Source: Amycolatopsis echigonensis
GTDB taxonomy: Bacteria > Actinomycetota > Actinomycetes > Mycobacteriales > Pseudonocardiaceae
Direction: 5' to 3'
DNA length: 64,000 bases
NCBI RefSeq assembly: GCF_014174495.1
Contig: NZ_JACJHR010000033.1
Span: 1-64,000 of the forward strand
A program made the position numbers and the translations under genes. The first letter of the stretch is position 1. Every line of letters starts with the position of its first letter. The notes below the pieces were generated by a model. That model ran no database searches, was not told the origin of the DNA, and worked only from the letters and a program-made list of their open reading frames with translations. Of the stretch, positions 51,026 through 59,276 are shown one piece after another.

Positions 51026-53071
51026 GTGAAGTATCTCAGGAAATGGCGCCCGGCTGCCGCTCTGGCGCTGGCGCTCGGATGCAGCTGCGGATTCGTCGTG
51101 GCGCCGGGCATCGCGGCCGCGGCGGGGCCGCCGCGGGTCGACTTGAACGTCCTCGTCGTCACCGACGGTTCGCCCTGGGTGGAGGGCCTCCGGCAGCAGA
51201 TGGCGTCCGAAGGCGTCGCCACCACGGTGGTCGACCTCAACAACAGCGCCCGCCCGGTCATCACCAGCGGGTTCCTCGCCGACACCCTCTCCGACGGCAC
51301 GCCGCACGCGAAGTTCGAAGGCGTTGTGCTGCCCAGCGATTCGCCGGCCGGGTTGTCCGCGGACGAGCGGACCGCGCTGACGAACTACGAAACCGGGTAC
51401 GCGGTGCGCGAGGTGGACAGCTACGTCTACCCGACCGCGAACGTCGGCATGAACGCGCCGGCCTACGCCGGGTCGCTCGACGGCGTCAACGCCACGGTCA
51501 CCGCTGCCGCGCGCGCGGACGCGTTCCGTTACCTTAAAGGAACTTTCGCCTTCGACGGCCAGCCCGGCGGCCCGCTGTCCTACGGCTATCTGGGGCAACC
51601 GCTCGCGAACACCGCGACGTCGTCCTTCACGTCGTTCCTGACCGCGCCGATCCCCGGCTCGGCCACCACCGGAACGCTCGCCGGCGTGTACACCACCGGC
51701 AACCGGCAGCAGCTGGAGATCAGCTTCGGCTACAACTACTACCAAGGCCAGTTCCGGTATCTGGCGCACGGCATCGTCGACTGGGTGACCAAGGGCGTCC
51801 ACTTCGGATACTGGCGCAACTACTTCAGCGTCAACATCGACGACGTCTTCAACTACGACGCGATCTGGAGCGACGTCGGGAAGTGCACCCCCGGCGACGG
51901 GACCTGCCCGGCCGGCACGCCGGACACCACGCCAGCGCGGATGTCCGCGACCGACGCTTCGTACGCCGCCCAATGGGAGCAGCAGAACACCTTCACGCTC
52001 GACATGCTGTACAACGGCGGCGCCTCGGTGCAGTACCTCGCCGACAACGGCGCGCTGCTCGACCCGCTGCTGCTGCAGTTCCAGCTGCAGGGCGTCAACC
52101 AGTTCCGCTGGGTCAACCACACCTACACCCACCAGTTCCTCGGCTGTCAGCAGGACTTCACGGTGATTCCGTGGCGGTGCGCGACCGATTCCAGCGGGAA
52201 CATCCTCTGGGTGCCCTCGTCGACCATCAACAGCGAAATCAAGCAGAACATCCAGTGGGCCAAGCAGAACGGGATCCCGGTGCGCGGCGGCGAGCTGGTC
52301 GCCGGGGAGCACTCGGGCACGTTCATCCTGCCCCAGCAACCGGTCGACAACCCCAACTTCGACGCGGCGCTGGGCCCGGACGGGGTCAAGTGGCTCGGGC
52401 TGGACGCTTCCCGCGAAGCGAACCAGCGGGCCGTCGGCGCGGCGCTCGGCGTGCCGCGGCACCCGGTCAACGTGTTCTACAACGTCGCCACCAAGGCGCA
52501 GGAGGTCTCCGAGTACAACTGGATCTACACCTCCACCGCCAACGGCGGCAGCGGAATCTGCCAGAACAGCACGACCAGCACCTGCATCGCACCGCTCGAC
52601 CCGAGCACCGGATGGGATTCCTACATCCTGCCGCAGTCGATCCAGATCGCACTGAGCACCGTGCTGCAGAACGACCCGCGGCCGTACTACATGCACCAGT
52701 CGAACCTGACCCAGGACCGCCTGGCGCTGCAGTTCACGAGCGGCCTGTTGTCGGCTTACCGCACTGTCTTCGCGACGAGCACGCCGGTCGTCAACGCGAC
52801 GATGACCCAGGAAGGACAGGCGCTGCAGTCCCAGAGCCAGTGGACCGCGACGCAGAACGCCGGCACGGTGACCGGCTACGTCCAGGGCACGTCGGTCGTC
52901 GTCACCGGGCCGGCGGGCACGTCGGCGCCGCTCACCGCCCCGGCCCAGACCAAACAGGGCAGCCCGGCCTACGGCAACGCCTATGCCGGGGAACGGTCGG
53001 CGTACCCCACGCTCGGCTCCTCCCCGCTGGTGCTGACCCTGCCGTCCACCCCGTTCCCGACCTCGCCGTAA
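51026..53071 (+). CDS. Secreted polysaccharide deacetylase, Agd3-like (CE18)
   Basis: 681 residues from GTG 51026 behind AGAAGGAG. Signal peptide of ~33 residues (PAAALALALG core, AAAA cleavage region). Residues ~38-250 form an N-terminal domain (VDLNVLVVTDGSPWVEGLRQQM) like the carbohydrate-binding part of Agd3. The deacetylase core follows: Asp272-Asp273 in FSVNIDDVFNY and His365/His369 in WVNHTYTHQFLG, the Asp and His-xxx-His metal set of NodB-like folds, then GELVAGEHSG and MHQSNL. Agd3 of Aspergillus fumigatus deacetylates galactosaminogalactan (family CE18). The neighbours encode the other enzymes of that system. Family call is by motif and length; the fold should be checked. Confidence 0.75.
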   Translation: MKYLRKWRPAAALALALGCSCGFVVAPGIAAAAGPPRVDLNVLVVTDGSPWVEGLRQQMASEGVATTVVDLNNSARPVITSGFLADTLSDGTPHAKFEGVVLPSDSPAGLSADERTALTNYETGYAVREVDSYVYPTANVGMNAPAYAGSLDGVNATVTAAARADAFRYLKGTFAFDGQPGGPLSYGYLGQPLANTATSSFTSFLTAPIPGSATTGTLAGVYTTGNRQQLEISFGYNYYQGQFRYLAHGIVDWVTKGVHFGYWRNYFSVNIDDVFNYDAIWSDVGKCTPGDGTCPAGTPDTTPARMSATDASYAAQWEQQNTFTLDMLYNGGASVQYLADNGALLDPLLLQFQLQGVNQFRWVNHTYTHQFLGCQQDFTVIPWRCATDSSGNILWVPSSTINSEIKQNIQWAKQNGIPVRGGELVAGEHSGTFILPQQPVDNPNFDAALGPDGVKWLGLDASREANQRAVGAALGVPRHPVNVFYNVATKAQEVSEYNWIYTSTANGGSGICQNSTTSTCIAPLDPSTGWDSYILPQSIQIALSTVLQNDPRPYYMHQSNLTQDRLALQFTSGLLSAYRTVFATSTPVVNATMTQEGQALQSQSQWTATQNAGTVTGYVQGTSVVVTGPAGTSAPLTAPAQTKQGSPAYGNAYAGERSAYPTLGSSPLVLTLPSTPFPTSP

Positions 53072-53085
53072 GACAGGAGCCGGCG

Positions 53086-54528
53086 ATGAAGGTCGCGCTG
53101 ATGACCGAAGGCACTTACCCGCACCAGTTCGGTGGGGTCAGTGTCTGGTGCGACCAGCTCGTCCGCGGCATGCCGGAGCACGACTTCCACGTGGTCGCGC
53201 TCGTCGCCACCGGCGCCGAGCAGCCCGCGTGGGAGCTCCCGGCGAACGTCGCGTCCGTCCTCAGCGTCCCGTTGTGGGGAAGCGGTCCGGCCGGGCGGAA
53301 GCCCGGCCGGACCGGTCGCCGGCGCTTCTCCGCCCTGCTGGCCGAGCTGGTCGACGTGCTGGCGGACAATTCGCCCGAGGCGCCCGCCCGGTTCGGCGAA
53401 ATACTGCGGGCGTTCTTCGAATACGCGGAAAGCGAAAGCCTCACCGGCGCCTTCGCGACCGACGAAGCGTTCGAGCAGTTCACCCGGCTGTGGTGCGGGC
53501 AGTGGCCGGACACCGCACCGGTGCGGCCGAGCCTGCACGACGCCCTCACCGCGCTGCAACTGCTCGACCATTCGCTCCGTCCGCTCGCGCACCCGCCGGA
53601 GCCCGCCGACGTGGTGCACGCGGTCACCAACGGGCTCGGCGTGCTGCCCGCGCTGACCGTCAAGTGGCGCTACGGCATGCCGGTGATCGTCACCGAGCAC
53701 GGCATCTATTTGCGGGAGCAGTACTTGCACGCCCGCAAGGGCCCGTACCGCTGGCCGGTCAAGGCCTTCTACCTGAGGTTCCTCCACCATCTCTGCGCGC
53801 TCGGCTACCGCGAAGCCGCGGTGATCACGCCCGGGAACGTCTACAACACGCGATGGGAACAGCGGCTCGGCGCCGCCGCCGAGTCGATCAAGACCGTCTA
53901 CAACGGAGTGAACCCGGACGATTTCCCCGCCTTCGAAGAAGAACCCGAGGCTCCGACCGTTTCGTGGGTCGGGCGCATCGATCCGATCAAGGACCTCGAG
54001 ACGCTGATCCGGGCCTTCGCGCTGGTGCGCGAGGAGATCCCGGCCGCGAAGCTGCGGCTGTTCGGTTCCCCGCCCGGCGGACGCGAAGGATACCTGCGGC
54101 AGTGCGAGGACCTCATCGTCGAACTCGGCATCGACGGCGCCGCCCGGTTCGAGGGACGGGTGGAGATCATCCGGGACGCCTACGAGGCGGGGCACGTGGT
54201 CGTGCTGTCGAGCCTGTCCGAAGGATTCCCGTACAGCGTGCTCGAGGCGATGACCTGCCGGCGGCCGTGCGTGGCGACGGACGTCGGCGGCGTCACCGAG
54301 GCGATCGCGGACACCGGGATCGTGGTGCCGCCGCGGAATCCGCGCGCCATGGCGGACGCGTGCGTGCGCTTGCTGCGCGACAGCGAACTCCGGCTGCGGC
54401 TCGGGTCCGCGGCCCGGGCGCGGGCGCTCGAGTTCTTCACCGTGGACCGGGCCGTGGAGACGTTCGACGAACTGTACGAGCGGCTCGGCTCCGGTCTTCC
54501 GCTGCGGTACGCGGAGGAATCGGCATGA
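53086..54528 (+). CDS. pelF: PelF-like GT4 glycosyltransferase
   Basis: 480 residues, ATG 53086 behind GACAGGAG, 14 bases after the deacetylase. N-terminal LMTEGTYPHQFGGVSVWCDQLVRGM is the hallmark of PelF-type transferases, which also have a long insertion (here ~residues 70-190) before VVHAVTNGLGVLPAL and IVTEHGIYLREQYL. C-terminal GRIDPIKDLETLIRAFALVREE, LFGSPPGG and EGFPYSVLEAMTCRRPCVATDVGG. PelF is the cytosolic polymerising GT of Pel polysaccharide, using UDP-GalNAc/GlcNAc-type donors. The stop overlaps the next gene (ATGA). Confidence 0.82.
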   Translation: MKVALMTEGTYPHQFGGVSVWCDQLVRGMPEHDFHVVALVATGAEQPAWELPANVASVLSVPLWGSGPAGRKPGRTGRRRFSALLAELVDVLADNSPEAPARFGEILRAFFEYAESESLTGAFATDEAFEQFTRLWCGQWPDTAPVRPSLHDALTALQLLDHSLRPLAHPPEPADVVHAVTNGLGVLPALTVKWRYGMPVIVTEHGIYLREQYLHARKGPYRWPVKAFYLRFLHHLCALGYREAAVITPGNVYNTRWEQRLGAAAESIKTVYNGVNPDDFPAFEEEPEAPTVSWVGRIDPIKDLETLIRAFALVREEIPAAKLRLFGSPPGGREGYLRQCEDLIVELGIDGAARFEGRVEIIRDAYEAGHVVVLSSLSEGFPYSVLEAMTCRRPCVATDVGGVTEAIADTGIVVPPRNPRAMADACVRLLRDSELRLRLGSAARARALEFFTVDRAVETFDELYERLGSGLPLRYAEESA

Positions 54529-55964
54529 GCGCGGGGACCCTGTCCGGGCTCCAGCAGGCCGTGCCGCCGCACGCCCTGCTGGAGGCACCGGGCCGCCGAG
54601 GGCAGCGGGACGGGGTCGGCGAGCTGTGCCAGGAATTCGCCGCGGTGTGCCGGTCGGCGGTCGACCCGCTGGAGATCGCCGCGGCGCTGGAGTTCGACGG
54701 GCTCAACGACCAGGCCGTCCGGGAGAAGTACGGCTACGCCGACGTGTTCGAACTGGCCGAGGAGATGCACCGGCGCGTCCCCGCCGACCCGGTCGAGCCG
54801 CCCGGCGCCGAGGATCCGTGGCGGCTGGGGCTGGGCCGCCCGGCGTTGCACGGGCTGATCTACAGCCTGCCCGCGATGTTCTTCCCCGCGGCCACTGGTC
54901 TCCTCCGCGGTCCCGGCTCGATCACCGTGCTGCTGGTGTCGATGCTGGTTTCGTGGCCGGTCAGCCAAGGACTGGCCTATCTCGGCTACGCGCGGCTCGG
55001 GCGGGGTGATGCCGCCGCGACGAAACTGACGCTGCGGTACGGATTTCTGGGCACCGTGGCGGTCGCCGCACTGGCGATGGCGGTCACCGGGCTGGTGGTC
55101 GACGCGCGACTGACCGCGCTGGCCTTCGGCTTCGGCCAGGGGCTGTACATGCTGAGCGCGACCGTGCTCATGGTGCTGGGGGCGGAGCGGCTGCTGCTGC
55201 TCGTCCTGACGCCGGGTTTCCTTGCCGGGGCAGTGTTCCTGCTGATGGGGCGTCCGAACGGGTTCGCCGTCCCGGTCGCGTGGGCGCTCGCGGTGACGCC
55301 GCTGTGCGGTCTCGCGATGTCGATGTGGGTCACGCGGGGCATCGGCAAAGGCGCGGGCAAGCCGTTCGCGTTCGCGGACCTGGTCGCCGCTCTGCCGAGC
55401 GCCTCGTTCGGGCTGGCCGCAGCCGCGCTCATCGCCTTCCCCGTGGTGCCGGGGTGGGGTGCCGGCCGGACCGGCATCAACACGGGCGCGCTGCTGGCCG
55501 CCCTTCCTCTCTCGCTCAGCATGGGAGCGGCCGAATGGACGCTGTTCTGGTTCCGGCGGCGAAGCTGGCGGCTGCTGCGCGCCACCGGAAAGCTGCGCGC
55601 GTTCGGCCGCCGGGCCCGGCTGATCCTGCTTGCCGCACTGGGGCAGTACCTGATCGCGACGGCCGTCCTCATCGCGGCCGTCTCCGCGATCGCGTGGGCG
55701 ATCGGGCCGGCGCAGCCCGGCGGGAGCGCCTATCCGCAGATCGCCGCGTACCTGGCGCTCGGCGGCGCGATGTTCCTCGCGCTGCTCCTGCAGACCACCC
55801 GACTTCGGGTCGTTCCGCCGGCCGCCTGCGCGGTCGCGTTCGCGCTGGAGTTCGCGGGCCGGGACTTCGGGCTGCGCGCGCAATTGGCCGCCACAGTCGG
55901 GCTGCTCCTGTTCTTCGGCGCGTACGCCCTGGCTGTCCTGGGCAAGCCGTCGCGGCACACGTAG
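54525..55964 (+). CDS. Polytopic membrane protein in the PelG position
   Basis: 479 residues from ATG 54525, overlapping the PelF-like gene. Residues 1-95 are cytosolic and helical (CQEFAAVCRSAVDPLEIAAAL, REKYGYADVFELAEEMHRRV); about 12 hydrophobic helices follow from ~105 to 475. No motif identifies it by itself, but its place directly after PelF, coupled by a 4-base overlap, equals pelG, whose product is a polytopic exporter of the Pel chain. I infer polymer translocation across the membrane. The long N-terminal domain is not typical of PelG and may bind the synthase. Confidence 0.6.
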   Translation: MSAGTLSGLQQAVPPHALLEAPGRRGQRDGVGELCQEFAAVCRSAVDPLEIAAALEFDGLNDQAVREKYGYADVFELAEEMHRRVPADPVEPPGAEDPWRLGLGRPALHGLIYSLPAMFFPAATGLLRGPGSITVLLVSMLVSWPVSQGLAYLGYARLGRGDAAATKLTLRYGFLGTVAVAALAMAVTGLVVDARLTALAFGFGQGLYMLSATVLMVLGAERLLLLVLTPGFLAGAVFLLMGRPNGFAVPVAWALAVTPLCGLAMSMWVTRGIGKGAGKPFAFADLVAALPSASFGLAAAALIAFPVVPGWGAGRTGINTGALLAALPLSLSMGAAEWTLFWFRRRSWRLLRATGKLRAFGRRARLILLAALGQYLIATAVLIAAVSAIAWAIGPAQPGGSAYPQIAAYLALGGAMFLALLLQTTRLRVVPPAACAVAFALEFAGRDFGLRAQLAATVGLLLFFGAYALAVLGKPSRHT

Positions 55965-55992
55965 CGAAGCCATGCAGAGAAGGGATCGATTC

Positions 55993-56988
55993 ATGACGGG
56001 ACTTGCCGCCGTCACCGGCGCCGAGGGCTTCATCGGTTCGCACCTGGTGGAGGCGCTGGTGCGGCGCGGGCATCGAGTCCGCGCCATGGTGCTCTACAAC
56101 ATGTACAGCTCGCAGGGCTGGCTCGACACCGTGGATCCGGAGATCCGCGCGAACGTCGACGTGGTGTTCGGAGACGTGCGCGACCCGGGGACCGTCCGGG
56201 AACTCGTCGAAGGCGCCGAAACCGTGTACCACCTCGCGGCGCTGGGTTCGATCCCGTATTCCTACGCCGCTCCGCGGTCCTTTGTGGACACCAACACGAT
56301 CGGCACGCTGCACGTGCTCGAAGCGGTGCGCGCCTGCCGCACGCCGCGACTCGTGCACACCTCGACCAGCGAAACCTACGGCACCGCCCGCAGCGTCCCG
56401 ATCAGCGAGCAGCATCCGCTGCAGGCGCAATCGCCCTACGCGGCGTCCAAGATCGCCGCGGACAAGCTGGTCGAGTCCTACCACTTGAGCTTCGAAGTCC
56501 CCGCGGTCACGCTCCGGCCGTTCAACACCTTCGGCCCGCGGCAGTCCGCGCGCGCCGTGATCCCGGCGGTGATCACGCAACTCGCGTCCGGCGCCCGGCA
56601 GCTTCGGCTCGGGGCGACCGAACCCACGCGCGATTTCACCTATGTCACCGACACCGCGCAGGCGTTCGTCACGCTGGGCACCGCCCCGGCGTCGGCGGTG
56701 CTCGGCGAGCAGTTCAACGCCGGGTCCGGTTCGGAGGTGTCGATCGGCGACCTGGTCGGCGACATCGCGCGGCTGATGGGCGCCCGCGCCGACATCGTCG
56801 AGGAGACGCGGCGGTTGCGTCCCAAGGACTCCGAGGTGATGCGGCTGGTGTGCGACGCGTCGAAGCTGACGCAGCGCACCGGATGGCGTCCTCGGCACAC
56901 CCGCGAGGAAGGACTGCGCAAGACCATCGAATGGTTCTCCGACCCGGTCAACCTGGCCCGGTACCGGCAGAACGAATACAACCAGTGA
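55993..56988 (+). CDS. NAD-dependent epimerase/4,6-dehydratase, LegB-like
   Basis: 331 residues from ATG 55993 behind GAAGGGA. Extended SDR: AAVTGAEGFIGSHLVEALVRRGHRVRA (NAD loop), VVFGDVRDPGTV, VYHLAALGSIPYSY, TSTSETYGTA (catalytic Ser/Thr region), SPYAASKIAADKL (Tyr-x3-Lys), LRPFNTFGPRQS. YNMYSSQGWLDTVDPEI is close to LegB-type UDP-GlcNAc 4,6-dehydratases; other 4-epimerases are possible. It should make a modified NDP-amino sugar for the locus, perhaps the GalNAc-type precursor. Followed by a nucleotidyltransferase gene after 16 bases. Confidence 0.83.
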   Translation: MTGLAAVTGAEGFIGSHLVEALVRRGHRVRAMVLYNMYSSQGWLDTVDPEIRANVDVVFGDVRDPGTVRELVEGAETVYHLAALGSIPYSYAAPRSFVDTNTIGTLHVLEAVRACRTPRLVHTSTSETYGTARSVPISEQHPLQAQSPYAASKIAADKLVESYHLSFEVPAVTLRPFNTFGPRQSARAVIPAVITQLASGARQLRLGATEPTRDFTYVTDTAQAFVTLGTAPASAVLGEQFNAGSGSEVSIGDLVGDIARLMGARADIVEETRRLRPKDSEVMRLVCDASKLTQRTGWRPRHTREEGLRKTIEWFSDPVNLARYRQNEYNQ

Positions 56989-57004
56989 CTTCGAGGAGGC
57001 GATC

Positions 57005-57733
57005 ATGCACGCGGTGATCATGGCCGGCGGCAAAGGCATCAGACTCCGTCCCTACACGACGCGCCTGCCGAAGCCGCTCGTGCCGATCGGGGACGAGTTC
57101 TCCATTCTCGACATCGTCCTGACCCAGCTGGCGCAGGCCGGGTTCGACCGGGTGACGCTCGCGATCGGGCATCTCGGCGAGCTGGTCCGCTCCTACGCCG
57201 GCGACGGACGGCGCTGGGGCGTGGACATCGACTACCACCAGCAGGGTTCGGCGCTGGGCACGATGGGTCCGGTGGTGGACCTGGTCGACCGGCTGCCGGA
57301 GGAGTTCCTGGTGATGAACGGCGACGTGCTCACCGACATCTCCTTCGCGGACCTGCTGGGCCGGCACCGGGAGAGCGGCGCGCCGCTGACCGTCGCGACG
57401 TACCAGCGCCAGGTGCAGGTGGACTTCGGCGTACTGTCCACACAGGACGGTGTGGTCGTCGACTTCGTCGAGAAGCCCAAACTGGACTACCGGGTCAGCA
57501 TGGGCGTCTACGGGCTGTCCCGGGAGACCCTCCTGCCCTACACCCGAGGCCTGCCGCTCGGCTTCGACGAACTCGTCCTGGACCTGCTCGCCCGGGGCGT
57601 CCCGCCGCGCGAATACGCGTTCAACGGCTACTGGCTCGACATCGGGCGGCCCGACGACTACGACCGCGCGAACGCCGAGTTCGACCTCCTCAAGAAGACC
57701 CTGCTGAAGGGTTCGCCATGCGCGTCCTGGTGA
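57005..57733 (+). CDS. Sugar-1-phosphate nucleotidyltransferase
   Basis: 242 residues, ATG 57005 behind GAGGAGG. Nucleotidyltransferase signature AVIMAGGKGIRLRPYTTRLPKPLVPIG, VMNGDVLTD metal Asp, FVEKP and FNGYWLDIGRPDDYDRANAEF. Short RmlA/GlmU-like type without a C-terminal left-handed helix, related to those that accompany LegB-type dehydratases. It would activate a sugar-1-phosphate with NTP for the transferases of the locus. Its end overlaps the next start by 16 bases. Confidence 0.88.
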   Translation: MHAVIMAGGKGIRLRPYTTRLPKPLVPIGDEFSILDIVLTQLAQAGFDRVTLAIGHLGELVRSYAGDGRRWGVDIDYHQQGSALGTMGPVVDLVDRLPEEFLVMNGDVLTDISFADLLGRHRESGAPLTVATYQRQVQVDFGVLSTQDGVVVDFVEKPKLDYRVSMGVYGLSRETLLPYTRGLPLGFDELVLDLLARGVPPREYAFNGYWLDIGRPDDYDRANAEFDLLKKTLLKGSPCASW

Positions 57734-58614
57734 TCGGCGCGTCGGGGTTCCTCGGCGGCCACGTCCGGCGCGCCGCGTGCGCGCGGGGCTTCGACGTGGT
57801 CACCGCGGGGCGCAGCCCGGTGCGCCCGGCGGACCGGGACTATCTGTTCGACCTCTCCGCGTGCGTGGCCGGCGACCTCGCCGAGTTGCTCGTCGAGGTG
57901 GCGCCGGACGCGGTGGTCAACTGCGCGGGTGCGGTCGCCGGCGACGCGGAAACCCTGACCCGGGCGAACGTCGCCGCGACGGAGAACCTGGTGCACGCCG
58001 TGGCGCTGGCCGACCGAGGCGTCCGCCTGGTCCACTTGGGATCCGCCGCGGAATACGGCCGCGGTTCGCCCGGCGTCCCGGTCCGGGAGGACGCGAGTCC
58101 TCGGCCGATCGGCCCGTACGGCATGACCAAGCTGCTCGGCACCCAGAGCGTCGTGCACGCGCGCGAGCGGGGCCTGGACTGCGTCGTGCTCAGGGTGTTC
58201 AACCCGGTGGGCGCCGGCGCGTCGCTCAGCGGCCTGCCCGGTCGCGCCGCCGCCGCGCTGCGCAAGGCCGTCGCCGACGGCAGCGATCTCCGGCTGGGCC
58301 CGCTGGACGCGGTCCGGGATTTCGTCGACGCCCGCGACGTCGCCGACGCGGTGCTCGCCGCGCTCGCGGTGCCGGCGCTCCCGCCGGTGCTGAACGTCGG
58401 CAGTGGCCGCGGACTGTCGGCGCGAGCGCTGGTCAAGGAACTGCTCGAAGCGAGCGGAGCCGGGTGCGCGGTCTACGAGGACGCGCCGGGCTCCGTGCGG
58501 TCGGCGGACGTCCCGTGGCAGGAAGCCGACCTCACGCTCACGACGCGGACGCTGCCGTGGAGCCCCCGGCGGGATCTCGCGGACGCCGTCGCGGACCTGT
58601 GGAGCGCGTCGTGA
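57718..58614 (+). CDS. NAD(P)-dependent epimerase/reductase (extended SDR)
   Basis: 298 residues from ATG 57718. RVLVIGASGFLGGHVRRAA NAD(P) loop, VVNCAGAVAGDAETL, VHLGSAAEYGRGS, IGPYGMTKLLGTQ (Tyr-x3-Lys), LRVFNPVGAGASLSG. NDP-hexose 4-ketoreductase or epimerase type, a natural next step after a 4,6-dehydratase or epimerase. Overlaps both neighbours (16 bases upstream, 4 bases with the spherulin-like gene), so it is part of the same operon. Exact sugar product not readable. Confidence 0.85.
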   Translation: MRVLVIGASGFLGGHVRRAACARGFDVVTAGRSPVRPADRDYLFDLSACVAGDLAELLVEVAPDAVVNCAGAVAGDAETLTRANVAATENLVHAVALADRGVRLVHLGSAAEYGRGSPGVPVREDASPRPIGPYGMTKLLGTQSVVHARERGLDCVVLRVFNPVGAGASLSGLPGRAAAALRKAVADGSDLRLGPLDAVRDFVDARDVADAVLAALAVPALPPVLNVGSGRGLSARALVKELLEASGAGCAVYEDAPGSVRSADVPWQEADLTLTTRTLPWSPRRDLADAVADLWSAS

Positions 58615-59276
58615 TCAAGCTGGTCGTGCCGGCGTACTTCTACCCGACCGTGCGGCCGGGGGACTGGGCCGAGCTGGCCCGGCACCCGGACCGGATCCGG
58701 CTCGTCGTGCTCAACCCGGCGAGTGGTCCGGGCGGGCAGTGCGACGAGGCGTTCCTGCGGCCGCTGGAACGGCTGCGCGAGGCCGGGGTCGCGGTCGCGG
58801 GTTACGTCGACACCGACTACGGCAGCCGTCCCGCCGCCGAGGTGCTCGCCGAGTTCGACCGGTACGTCGACTGGTACGAGGCGAACGGCGTGATGTTCGA
58901 CCGGGTCTCAGCGCTGTCCGCCGATCTGCCGCACTACGCGTCGCTCTCCCGCGCGGTGCGCGCGGCGGGCGCGGGGGTCGTCGCGTTCAACCACGGCGCC
59001 CACCCGGCCGAGGGCTACGCCGAGCACGCGGATCTCCTCGGCACCTTCGAAGGCCCGTTCCGGTCCTATGTGGACGCGGGAATCCCGCGCTGGGTGCGCC
59101 GCTGGCCCGCCGACCGGTTCTTCCACCTGGTCCACGCCGTGCCCGGCAAGTACTTCGCGGACGTGGAGCGGCTCGCGATCCGCCGGAACGCGGCGAACGC
59201 TTACCTCACCGACCAAGGGGGCGCCAACCCATGGCAGTGCCTGCCCGGCGGCCTGCTCGCTTCTTCTCCGTCCTAG
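58611..59276 (+). CDS. Spherulin-4 family protein, Sph3-like (GH135)
   Basis: 221 residues from GTG 58611. LVVPAYFYPT at the N-terminus, VVLNPASGPG, then the family motif VAGYVDTDYGSRPAAEVLAEFDRYVDWY and GVMFDRVSALSADLPHYASL carry conserved acidic residues of a TIM-barrel hydrolase; AFNHGAHPAEGYAEHADLLGTFEG follows. Sph3 of Aspergillus is the founding GH135 enzyme and cuts N-acetylgalactosamine regions of galactosaminogalactan. No signal peptide is visible here, so it may act inside the cell or be exported with its partner. Its end overlaps the GH114 gene by 46 bases. Confidence 0.82.
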   Translation: MIKLVVPAYFYPTVRPGDWAELARHPDRIRLVVLNPASGPGGQCDEAFLRPLERLREAGVAVAGYVDTDYGSRPAAEVLAEFDRYVDWYEANGVMFDRVSALSADLPHYASLSRAVRAAGAGVVAFNHGAHPAEGYAEHADLLGTFEGPFRSYVDAGIPRWVRRWPADRFFHLVHAVPGKYFADVERLAIRRNAANAYLTDQGGANPWQCLPGGLLASSPS